From NCBI GenBank assembly GCA_963814865.1, contig CAWFEN010000006.1, forward strand, positions 40,992-104,991: 64,000 nucleotides of DNA, in the 5' to 3' direction. Shown one piece after another: positions 10,632 through 17,852 of this stretch. The notes beneath the pieces were generated by a model that saw nothing but the letters and a program-made list of their open reading frames with translations, searched no databases and was not told the DNA's origin. This DNA is from AP-15 sp963814865 (GTDB taxonomy: Bacteria > Pseudomonadota > Alphaproteobacteria > ATCC43930 > CGMCC-115725). Numbering within the stretch: the first letter of the stretch is position 1; every line of letters starts with the position of its first letter. The translations under genes and the position numbers were made by a program.

Positions 10632-11597
10632 TCAGCCTTTTAGGTGCGGCCGAAGGGCTGCGTCAATCCGATTGACTGCGTCCTCCTGCATTCCCGGCAG
10701 TGAGTGGCTGTATCGGTCCAAGGTGATGACCACCGAGGCGTGGCCGGCGCGCTCGCTGACGATCTTGACGTTGACGCCGGCAGCGAGCAGGTGGCTGAGA
10801 TGGGTGTGGCGCAGACTATGCAGATGGATATCGAAGCCTGCGCGCCGCGCCAGCGCGGTGAAAGTCTTGGTGACTCGGCGTGGGCTCAAGGGCGCGCCGT
10901 CCGCTTCGCAGCACACCAGATCGGTATCGAGCCACATCGAGCCCGCCCGCAGCCGTTCCTCGCCCTGGCGTGCGCGGTGCAGCCGCAACAATTCGATCGT
11001 GAAGGGCACGAGCGGGAGGCGCCGCCGGCTGCGCGCGGTTTTGGGTTCCTTGAAAACGAGACCTTCCGCTTTCGTTTCCTCCAAGGTGCAGGCGACCGAT
11101 AACATCCCCTGGTCAAGATCCAGGTCGTGCCACCGTAGCCCCAGGATTTCGCCGCGTCGCAACCCGGTCGTCGCCGCGATCAGCACCACCGGTAAATCCG
11201 CTCGCCCTCGACTGCCTGCAACAGCGCCCGGTCTGCGCCTGGTCAAGAACTTCATTTCGGTGGCTTAGTCCGGGGCGCATTGACCCGCTTCGCCGGATTG
11301 TCGTCGAGCAGCTTAAGCCGCCACGCCTGCTGCAACGCCAGCGACAGCACCCGGTGAATATGCCGGACCGTCATCGCCGATAGCGGCGGCAGCGTCAGGA
11401 TCGACCCGTCGCGCCGCACGCGGCGCCGGCGCGAGCGCAGGGTGTCGAGATAATAGGCGTTGATCTCGGGCGCGGCGAGGCGGCGCAGGCGCCAGGTGCC
11501 GAAAGCTGGGACCAAATGCTTGCGCGTGATTTCGGCGTAACGCTCGTACGTCTTGCTGCTGACCTGGCCTTGGGCGTGCTCCACGAGCCATTTTTCC
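10632..11597 (-). pseudogene. Tyrosine recombinase/integrase, frameshifted and N-terminally truncated
   Basis: Two minus-strand pieces make up one phage-type integrase. The upstream piece (11252-11597) has the SAM-like core-binding domain (KTYERYAEITRKHLVPAFG, then MTVRHIHRVLSLALQQAW). The downstream piece (10632-11255) has the catalytic domain with Arg in TGLRRGEILGLRW, HSLRHTHLS, GHASVVITLDRYSH. Between them at about 11190-11255 the expected VLDQAQTG..LLQAVEGERIY stretch is readable only by switching frames more than once. The N-terminal arm-binding domain is missing: homology stops at about 11597, where the tail of an amidase gene begins on the other strand. It is a dead integrase, left from an element that once entered near tRNA-Ser. 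Confidence 0.85.
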
Positions 11598-11777
11598 GGC
11601 TATCCGGCGATCTCGGTCTGCGCCGGGCTCGGCGAGGGGGGATTGCCGGTGGCGATCCAGCTCGTCGGCAAGCCGTTTCAGGAGCCGGCCTTGTTCCGCA
11701 TCGCCGACGCCTTTGAAAAGGCCACGACCTTCCGGGACAAACGTCCGGCGATGACCGTCAACACAGCCCTTGCGTGA
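11592..11777 (+). pseudogene. C-terminal remnant of an amidase (GatA/amidase-signature family)
   Basis: The plus-strand frame reads FSGYPAISVCAGLGEGGLPV, then AIQLVGKPFQEPALFRIADAFEKAT and KRPAM. This is the typical last 60 residues of amidase-signature enzymes (usual length about 450-500). Everything upstream of GYPA, including the catalytic Ser-Ser-Lys region, is absent. The break coincides with the N-terminal break of the integrase on the other strand, so one recombination event probably removed both ends. Confidence 0.7.
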
Positions 11778-11920
11778 CCGGACGAGAGCAATTTGCAAAG
11801 TGTTTTCGACCTCAAAAAAATCAGGATTGAACTCTGAAGCGAGGGATCAAAGGCTAAACTCCATCAAACTGGCCGAGCATAAGGAATATTAACACATCAC
11901 GTGCGCCCGCCGGATCAGTT

Positions 11921-12397
11921 CTACCGTATGCGGCCCACAGCCGTCAAGTCGCCAAGGGGAATATAACAATAATAGGGAAATATATCCTTTTTTTTGCCGC
12001 CGGGTGTCACATTCAGATAATAACAACCAAACACAAATACCTCGAAGCAGCTATCGGATCGCATCTGACTTACTGCCTCCGGGAATACGAATTCCTTTAA
12101 GTCACCGACCAATTGCAAGAGGGATTCTACGTCACTCAGGCGGACTCCCGGCATTCCGCACGCCGACAGCCAACTAGAAACATGAAAGTGCACGTCCGCT
12201 TGGAACTTTGCACCCTGACGGAACACACGGATGCCTGCCTTGGCTTCGGAAATATCGCGCGTTGAGCAGCGGATCTCCTTATAGTCAGGCCTTCCTTCTG
12301 TCCCCGGCGGCCAGCTCTCGCACTTCCATGCTCGCGCGGCCGGGGCGAACATGGCGAAAGCGAATACGATCAAGGCACCCAGCGCAACGCTCCTCAT
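11921..12397 (-). CDS. Secreted cysteine-containing protein, paralogue of the next gene
   Basis: 158 residues with a clear signal peptide (MRSVALGALIVFAFAMFAPAARA, cleavage before WKC). The mature part has a WxC...C opening, SSWLSACG, a DLKEFVFPEAVS segment and two late Cys. The same framework recurs in the protein encoded just upstream (12463-12873), so the two are tandem paralogues. I do not recognise a named family; a periplasmic or secreted disulfide-stabilised protein is all that can be inferred. The ATG at 12395-12397 was chosen because it begins the signal peptide; the same frame stays open upstream. Confidence 0.7.
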   Translation of the reverse strand: MRSVALGALIVFAFAMFAPAARAWKCESWPPGTEGRPDYKEIRCSTRDISEAKAGIRVFRQGAKFQADVHFHVSSWLSACGMPGVRLSDVESLLQLVGDLKEFVFPEAVSQMRSDSCFEVFVFGCYYLNVTPGGKKKDIFPYYCYIPLGDLTAVGRIR

Positions 12398-12462
12398 GAC
12401 GTTTCTCCATTGCAGGAATAAGCGCCCGCACTCCACTGGCCATAGCGCGGCGCGCCCGCGGA

Positions 12463-12873
12463 TCACTGAGGGCGCGCCGGTTGCACCGTCAACGCCTGCG
12501 AACAGTCCTCCGGGCCGATATCGGCCGCGCGGCAATTGCGAACCGCGATGTCGAGGCACCGACCGGGGAGCAACCTGCTGGCCGCATCCGGAAAGCTGAA
12601 GCTCTGCAACTCCTGCGGTTTCAGATCGGCCAACGTTTTGTCTGCTTGGGTGCCGGAAAAACCGCATTGCACGAGAGAGCTCGAAAGGCCGAAGGTGACA
12701 GCGGCGTCGCCGATGGGTCTGACGATGAGGCCTGCGTAAGCTTCTTCGCGGGCCGCGGTCGTACACAGGATTGTCCGGCCGAGGCTCCCGTTCCTGCACT
12801 CCCATGCTTGAGCTGGGGGAACGACGAGGCCGATAGCGAGCGCGGAGGCGGCGAGAGAGATGAAGGCGTGCAT
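12463..12873 (-). CDS. Secreted cysteine-containing protein, tandem paralogue
   Basis: 136 residues with a signal peptide (MHAFISLAASALAIGLVVPPAQA, cleavage before WEC). The mature part aligns with the downstream neighbour: WxC opening, SSSLVQCGFSG, DLKPQELQSFSFPDAAS and a CxxxxxxxC-type ending (CLDIAVRNC). No known domain is recognised. A near-consensus sigma-70 promoter lies about 50 bp upstream (12924-12952), and the two paralogues are probably co-transcribed. Confidence 0.7.
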   Translation of the reverse strand: MHAFISLAASALAIGLVVPPAQAWECRNGSLGRTILCTTAAREEAYAGLIVRPIGDAAVTFGLSSSLVQCGFSGTQADKTLADLKPQELQSFSFPDAASRLLPGRCLDIAVRNCRAADIGPEDCSQALTVQPARPQ

Positions 12874-12923
12874 GGCGGGATCTCCCCTGGCCGACGTGGC
12901 CGATCGGCGGCAACTAACGCTGG

Positions 12924-12952
12924 AGTTTACTGGTCTCTTCGCGTGATGTCAA
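12924..12952 (-). promoter_or_regulatory. Sigma-70 promoter for the secreted-protein pair
   Basis: On the minus strand, TTGACA (12947-12952), a 17-bp spacer and TAAACT (12924-12929) form a near-consensus promoter. It is about 50 bp before the start codon at 12873. The rest of 12953-13225 shows no supported gene. Confidence 0.65.
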
Positions 12953-13225
12953 GCAATGCGTGTCGATTGGCAATCCGCTCGCGATTTCATATAGAAATAC
13001 GCTATTTTGGAAAGCCGCCAATCGCTGCTTCTAACAGACTAAATCCGACGGGAGCCGCGACACGCGAATGACCGCGGCCCGGCCAGCTGCGGGGGAGCAT
13101 GCTGTTCACCGATATCCACACCCGGCGCGGTCAATTGGCTCGATGACGCACTGCCGCCGAGCGCGTCGCCGCTGAAATTCGCGCCCGCGGCCCATGCGCT
13201 TCTGGTCCAGGCCGATATGGCGCGG

Positions 13226-13702
13226 CTACTCGGCGTGGCCGGATTGCAGCTGAATGTAGTTTTCGAGGCCGATTTTGGGGATCAGGTCGAGCTGGGTCTC
13301 GATGAAGTCGACGTGATCCTCCTCGGCCTCGAGGATCTCGCTGAACAGGTCGCGGGTGACGAAATCGCGCACGGTCTCGCAGTACGCGATACCCTCGCGC
13401 AAGGGCGGCAGCGCGTTCTGCTCGAGCCGCAAGTCGCATTCGAGCACTTCCCGCACGCTCTCGCCGATCAACAGCTTGTCGAGATCCTGCAGATTGGGCA
13501 GCCCATCGAGAAACAGGATGCGCTCGATCAGCTTATCCGCATGCTTCATCTCGTCGATCGACTCGGAATATTCAAAGGCGCCGAGCCTGGTCACGCCCCA
13601 ATGGCGCAGCATGCGGGCATGCAGGAAATATTGGTTGATCGCGGTCAGCTCGTTCTTGAGGACCCCGTTCAAGTGCTGCAACACGGTCACATCGCCGCGC
13701 AT
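13226..13702 (-). CDS. bfr: Bacterioferritin
   Basis: 158 residues, the usual length. This is an iron-storage 24-mer subunit that oxidises Fe(II) and stores a ferric core in the cytoplasm. The di-iron ligands Glu18 (LKNEL), Glu51 and His54, and the heme ligand Met52 (SIDEMKHAD), are at their canonical positions; later ligands are in LECDLRLEQNAL and ILEAEEDHVDFIE. It is encoded 71 bp downstream of bfd, so storage and release are co-regulated, probably through the Fur-like dyad before bfd. Confidence 0.97.
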   Translation of the reverse strand: MRGDVTVLQHLNGVLKNELTAINQYFLHARMLRHWGVTRLGAFEYSESIDEMKHADKLIERILFLDGLPNLQDLDKLLIGESVREVLECDLRLEQNALPPLREGIAYCETVRDFVTRDLFSEILEAEEDHVDFIETQLDLIPKIGLENYIQLQSGHAE

Positions 13703-13773
13703 GGTCGCCTCCCGCAGAACTGACCGGTGTTATGTTGGGGGCGGCGGCGCCCCGCCGCAAGCTCGGCGGCGCG

Positions 13774-13971
13774 TCAACCCGCCGCGGGCGCGGGCTCCGG
13801 GTGCGAAATCTCGACGACCGGGCGCAGCAGCTGCCGCACCAGCGGCACGCATTTCCCGCATTTCGGCTTTCGGCCGAGCGAGCGGTAGACCATCGATACC
13901 GTGCTGCCGTCGGCATCGGCATGGGCGCGCACGTCGCGATCGGTGATCGCATTGCAGACACAGACGTACAT
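13774..13971 (-). CDS. bfd: Bacterioferritin-associated ferredoxin
   Basis: 65 residues. Cys at positions 4 and 6 (MYVCVCNAIT) and the KCGKC pair near 38 and 41 form the [2Fe-2S] site of Bfd. This protein delivers electrons to bacterioferritin to mobilise stored iron. First gene of the bfd-bfr operon. A strong ribosome-binding sequence (AGGAGG) and a Fur-like dyad lie upstream. Length and motif spacing are normal. Confidence 0.95.
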   Translation of the reverse strand: MYVCVCNAITDRDVRAHADADGSTVSMVYRSLGRKPKCGKCVPLVRQLLRPVVEISHPEPAPAAG

Positions 13972-14012
13972 GCGCGCCCCTATCGGCTATTCACCTCCTG
14001 CATATACCCTGG

Positions 14013-14029
14013 TTGCGATCAATTCGCAA
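14013..14029 (-). promoter_or_regulatory. Fur-like dyad overlapping the bfd promoter
   Basis: TTGCGATCAATTCGCAA is a perfect 6-5-6 inverted repeat. On the minus strand its TTGCGA also serves as a possible -35, with TATATG 17 bp downstream as -10, so a bound repressor would block transcription of bfd-bfr. The sequence resembles alphaproteobacterial Fur/Irr-type sites. The assignment to Fur is inference; the dyad itself is plain. Confidence 0.6.
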
Positions 14030-14132
14030 TATCATCAGCCATGCCATCCGATATGACCAGCCATGCCGCCCGAGCAGCCGCGTCGAGCTGTTGCGGGCGA
14101 CAGACACGTCCGACCGTCAGCGGCGGCTGGTC

Positions 14133-14170
14133 CGTCATTGCGAGGAGCCCGCAGGCGACGCGGCAATCTC
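14133..14170. repeat. Short dispersed intergenic repeat
   Basis: The sequence CGTCATTGCGAGGAGC followed by a variable linker and GACGCGGCAATCTCG is a form of the small palindromic intergenic repeat common in alphaproteobacterial genomes. It lies between bfd and the LLM gene. Recognition is from memory of the motif; a whole-genome search would show other copies. Confidence 0.5.
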
Positions 14171-14197
14171 GAACGGGCGGGTCGGGAGCGGGCGGCC

Positions 14198-15040
14198 CTA
14201 TTGCACCTGCTGCCGCAGCTTGGCCCAGCGATCGAGGATCGGCAGGATCTGGTCGGCGCCTTCCGCCGGCAGGGTAACGTTGACCCGCACCGCGCCGAGA
14301 TCGCGGAACCGTTTGATCCGGTCCGCATCTTCGGGTGCGCCGCCGATCGTCACCGGCAGGGATTGCGGGTCGCGGCCGGCGTCGAGCGCCATCTGGCGAA
14401 AGCGCGGCATGTATTCCTCGGGGCTGCCGCTGCTGGCGTTCGGATACCAGCCGTCGCCGTAGCGGACCGCGCGCCGCGCCGCCCACGGAAAGGCGCCGCC
14501 GAGCAGGATCGGCGGCCACGGCTTCTGCACCGGCTTGGGCCAGGTCATCATCGATGTGACCTTGACGATCTCGCCGTCGTATTCGGCGGTCGATTTGGTC
14601 CAGATCTCCTTCATCGCCTCCATCTGCTCACGCATCTTCTGCATGCGCGTGCCGAATTTCGTGCCGTGGCTTTCGATCTCCTCGGCGTTCCAGCCGCCGC
14701 CGATGCCGAACAGAAAGCGCCCGCCGGAGACCTGGTCGATCGAGGCGACGAGCTTGGCCGTCTGGATCGTGTCGCGCTGGATCACCAGGCAGATGCCGGT
14801 AGCGAGCTTGAGCCGCTTCGTGGCGGCCCCGGCAGCGGCCAGGGTGACGAACGGGTCCATCACATCGTAATAGCGCTTGGCCAATTCGCCGCCGCCCGGC
14901 GCCGGTGTCTTTCGCGGCACCGGGATGTGCGAATGCTCGGCCGCCCACAAGGAGTTGAAGCCGCGTTCCTCGAGTGCGACGGCCAGCGCCGCCGGCGTGA
15001 TCGAATAATCGGTGAAAAAGATCGAAGCGCCGAATTCCAT
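14198..15040 (-). CDS. LLM-class (luciferase-like) F420/FMN-dependent oxidoreductase
   Basis: 280 residues from the ATG at 15038-15040, which begins MEFGASIFFTDYSITP; an in-frame start 10 codons upstream is possible. The TIM-barrel of the bacterial-luciferase family is seen in SLWAAEHSHIP, LATGICLVIQRDTI, GRFLFGIGGGWNAEEIE, ILLGGAFPWAARRAVRYGDGWYP. Most relatives are annotated as F420-dependent, but FMN use cannot be excluded from sequence. It is last in a minus-strand operon after an amidohydrolase and a lyase, which suggests a catabolic pathway for a small organic compound. Confidence 0.88.
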   Translation of the reverse strand: MEFGASIFFTDYSITPAALAVALEERGFNSLWAAEHSHIPVPRKTPAPGGGELAKRYYDVMDPFVTLAAAGAATKRLKLATGICLVIQRDTIQTAKLVASIDQVSGGRFLFGIGGGWNAEEIESHGTKFGTRMQKMREQMEAMKEIWTKSTAEYDGEIVKVTSMMTWPKPVQKPWPPILLGGAFPWAARRAVRYGDGWYPNASSGSPEEYMPRFRQMALDAGRDPQSLPVTIGGAPEDADRIKRFRDLGAVRVNVTLPAEGADQILPILDRWAKLRQQVQ

Positions 15041-15079
15041 GAGTGCCAGTCCCTGTTGCTGGTGTTGCAAAGCGCGATC

Positions 15080-16453
15080 CTAGGTCGCGCTCGTCGCGGC
15101 GGCAATGTCGGCGGCAGCGGTGCGGGCGCGCTGGGCGGCGTCGCGGGCCATTTCGGCGCACAGCCCGGTATAGGCGGTCGGGTCGAGCAATGCCGCGATC
15201 GCCTGCTCGTCGAGATGCGCGGTGACGCGCGGGTCGGCGGCGAGCAGGCTGGCGAACGGCTTGCTTTCGACAAAGGCAGCCTGGGCGGCGTCGTAGACGA
15301 CATCGTGCGCATGCTGGCGGCCGATCGCGGCGCCGAGATCGAGCATGACCGCTTCGGCCATGATCAGCCCGCCCCCCAGATCGAGGTTCTTGCGCATCCG
15401 TGCGGGGTCGAGCCGCAGCCCGCGCAGCACCTCGACGAGACGGCTCAACATGTCGCCCATGGCGATCGCGGCGCGCCCCTCGGCCGCTTCCATGATCAGG
15501 CTGGTGGTGCGGTCGGCTTCGTGCTCGGTCTGCATCGCCTCCAGGGCCAAGGGCACGCAGGCGCGGATTTCGGCCGAGGCGGCGATGATGTCCTGGCACA
15601 GCTTCGGGTTGCGCTTTTGCGGCATCGTCGAGCTGCCGACCGTGCCGGGCGGCACCGGCTCCTCGACCTCGCCGAACTCGGTCTTCATCAGGGTGTAGAT
15701 CTCGCGCCCGATCTTGCCGCAGGTGGCGGCGACGAGACCGAACAGGCAGATGTTCTCGGCCAGGTGGTCGCCCAACGTGCGCGCCGGCACCCGCATCGGC
15801 AGCATGCCGAGCTGCTTGCCGATGCCGGCCTGCACCGCCGGGCCCTGCGCGCCCAATGAGGCGAAGGTGCCGGCACCGCCGCCCAGCATCGCGACGAAGA
15901 TGCGCGGCGCCGCCTGGTGCAGCCGCTCGACATGGCGGATCATCTCGTCGATCCACACCGCCGGCTTGTAGCCGAAGGTTGCCGGCAACGCATGCTGGCC
16001 GTGGGTGCGCCCGGCGATCGGCATGTCGGCGCCGCGCTCGGCGAGATCGGCCATCGCCAAGAGGGCATCGCCGATCAGGCCGAGGAAGATCCGATGTGCC
16101 TGGCGCAAGACCAGCAGATCGCCGGTCTGGGTGATGTTCTGCGTCGTCGCCCCCCAATGCACCCAGCCGCCATATGGCTCGCCGGTGACGCGGGAGAGTT
16201 CCCAGACCAGCGGCACGATGGTGTGGCCGGTGCGGGCAAAGCCCTCGTCGATGCGGGAACGGTCGAGCAGTTCGAGCCGGGCCGAGCGCGCGATCGCCTC
16301 CGCCGCCCCCTTGGGGATGATGCCGAGGTCCTCCTGCGCCTTAGCCAACGCCGCCTCGACCTCGAGCCAGGCCTGCCAGCGGCTCTCCTGGCGATAGAGC
16401 GCGCGGATGCCGGGATCGGACACCCGTGCCGCCGTCGGCAGTTCGTCGGTCAC
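15080..16453 (-). CDS. Fumarase/aspartase-superfamily lyase (PurB / carboxymuconate cycloisomerase-like)
   Basis: 457 residues from a GTG that overlaps the stop of the upstream amidohydrolase (16450-16453). Superfamily hallmarks: TGHTIVPLVWEL, GATTQNITQTGDL, AGRTHGQHALP and the signature GSSTMPQKRNPKLC. It belongs to the adenylosuccinate lyase / 3-carboxy-cis,cis-muconate cycloisomerase branch. The context with an amidohydrolase and an LLM oxidoreductase argues for a degradative lyase rather than the purine enzyme, but the substrate is not determined. Confidence 0.9.
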   Translation of the reverse strand: MTDELPTAARVSDPGIRALYRQESRWQAWLEVEAALAKAQEDLGIIPKGAAEAIARSARLELLDRSRIDEGFARTGHTIVPLVWELSRVTGEPYGGWVHWGATTQNITQTGDLLVLRQAHRIFLGLIGDALLAMADLAERGADMPIAGRTHGQHALPATFGYKPAVWIDEMIRHVERLHQAAPRIFVAMLGGGAGTFASLGAQGPAVQAGIGKQLGMLPMRVPARTLGDHLAENICLFGLVAATCGKIGREIYTLMKTEFGEVEEPVPPGTVGSSTMPQKRNPKLCQDIIAASAEIRACVPLALEAMQTEHEADRTTSLIMEAAEGRAAIAMGDMLSRLVEVLRGLRLDPARMRKNLDLGGGLIMAEAVMLDLGAAIGRQHAHDVVYDAAQAAFVESKPFASLLAADPRVTAHLDEQAIAALLDPTAYTGLCAEMARDAAQRARTAAADIAAATSAT

Positions 16454-17529
16454 GGCGATTGCTCCGAGCTGTCGAGGCGGTAGAAGCGCCGGGCGGTGCC
16501 GGCGAAGAGGGCGCGCTTCTCGTCGGGCGAGGCGCCGGCGGCGATCCGTTTGAACGCGTTCCACAGCACGGCATAGCCGGTGCCGACCTTCTCGACCGGG
16601 AAATTGCTCTCGAACATGCAGCGATCGGCGCCGAATAATTCGATGCAGGTCTCCATGTAGGGCCGCCAGCAGCCGGCCAGCTGCTCGGAGGAGGGCGGCA
16701 TGTCGGCGGCGCCGTAATCGAAGGCGGCGAGCCGGCGCATCTGGCCGCCGAGCTTGACGGCGACGTTGGGACAGCCGGCGAGATCGGTCATCGAGCGCTT
16801 CCAGTTCGCGAACACCTCGTCTCCCCTGCCCGCATAGGGGCCGTAGCCGAGAACGCCGCCGGTATGGCCCATGACGATCGGCGCCGCCGGAAAAGCCCGG
16901 GCGAGGTCGACCACGTCGCCGAGCTGCGGGTGATAGAGCCAGGCGTCGAAGCTGAGGCCGCGCGCCGCCAGCCGGGCGAAGCCGGCGCGGAAATCGGCGC
17001 GCTGATAGAAGTGCGGCTGCATGTCGGCGCGGCTGTTGCCGATCGTGTCGCTGGCGTCCCAGCCGGCCGAATGGCGCACCCCGCGAAACCTGCCGCCGCC
17101 GGCGCGGATATGCATTTCGAGCACCGGCTCGACCCGCTCGCCCAGGGTCAGATCGGCGTAGCCGACGATGCCGGCGGCGACCCTTGTCTTGCCGTAATTG
17201 CCGCTGGCGCTCATCGCCGCGAGCCCGGCGACGAACTCGGTCTCGCCGACCGGACGCAGCTCCGGCGATCCGCCGGCACGGTACATCGAGCGGCATTCGA
17301 GGAACACCGTCGCCTCGATACTGTGCCCGGTGTCGAGATCGGCCAGCAGCTCGTCGAGCAGATAGCGGTGGCCGGGACGCTCGGCCGGGCGGTCCCAGAA
17401 ATGATGATGCGGATCGACGATCGGCAGATCGGGGTCGAGGATCGGCTCGGGCGCCTGTTTCGCCAGCCAGGAATCGTTCGGCCGTTCGATGCTGCGCCCC
17501 CATTGGGTCGGCCGCGTGGTCGCCGCCAT
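16450..17529 (-). CDS. Amidohydrolase family 2 (TIM-barrel metal-dependent hydrolase)
   Basis: 359 residues. Metal-binding motif IVDPHHHFWD at the N-terminus, GVRHSAGWD, VMGHTGGVLGYGPY and C-terminal MFESNFPVEK are those of the amidohydrolase_2 family, which hydrolyses lactones or decarboxylates aromatic acids. It is first in the operon with the lyase (4-bp overlap) and LLM gene. A truncated AsnC-type regulator gene lies 75 bp upstream on the same strand. Confidence 0.9.
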   Translation of the reverse strand: MAATTRPTQWGRSIERPNDSWLAKQAPEPILDPDLPIVDPHHHFWDRPAERPGHRYLLDELLADLDTGHSIEATVFLECRSMYRAGGSPELRPVGETEFVAGLAAMSASGNYGKTRVAAGIVGYADLTLGERVEPVLEMHIRAGGGRFRGVRHSAGWDASDTIGNSRADMQPHFYQRADFRAGFARLAARGLSFDAWLYHPQLGDVVDLARAFPAAPIVMGHTGGVLGYGPYAGRGDEVFANWKRSMTDLAGCPNVAVKLGGQMRRLAAFDYGAADMPPSSEQLAGCWRPYMETCIELFGADRCMFESNFPVEKVGTGYAVLWNAFKRIAAGASPDEKRALFAGTARRFYRLDSSEQSP

Positions 17530-17604
17530 GCCGTCCTCCGTCGCTGTGCTGCCGTCAATTCAACCCGACCAGATCCCGGTTGGCAACATGTTGGTCGCAC
17601 ACCG

Positions 17605-17847
17605 TCACGTCGCGCGCCAAAGCGGCCGACCCAGCTGCGGCGCGTCCTGCCCGACCGCGACCCGCCTGGTAATAACGCGTCGGGCCTCGAGTTTCTGGAT
17701 GCGCTTCCAGCATGGCGTCGGCGACAGCCCGACGCGTTCCGCCATCCGGGCGATGGAGAGCGTCGAATCGTCCTGCAGGATCTGCAGCAATCTGCGGTCG
17801 ATTTCGTCCATAGCGGGCCCCGTCACAGATTTTCCGATGCTCGTCAT
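17605..17847 (-). pseudogene. AsnC/Lrp-family regulator, truncated after the HTH domain
   Basis: 80 codons: MDEIDRRLLQILQDDSTLSI, then ARMAERVGLSPTPCWKRIQKLE and RRVITRRVAV, the winged-HTH of Lrp/AsnC regulators. It ends at QLGRPLWRAT, so the ligand-binding RAM domain (normally about 80 more residues) is missing. It could still bind DNA, but is more likely a remnant. It sits between the amidohydrolase operon and the FAD-protein gene and may once have controlled one of them. Confidence 0.7.
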
Positions 17848-17852
17848 GCCGC

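Noticed and set aside
10455..11597. tRNA-Ser as integration site of the decayed integrase
   Set aside because: The integrase lies on the 5' side of the tRNA and no duplicated tRNA 3' end was found, so the usual att layout is not supported.
13084..13225. Possible coding remnant on the plus strand (GAVNWLDDALPPSASPLKF)
   Set aside because: Short, no start, and no recognisable family; could be chance in GC-rich DNA.
15080..17503. 807-codon frame extending the lyase upstream
   Set aside because: The upstream part is a shadow in another frame of the amidohydrolase gene; the GTG at 16453, overlapping that gene's stop, gives a family-typical N-terminus.
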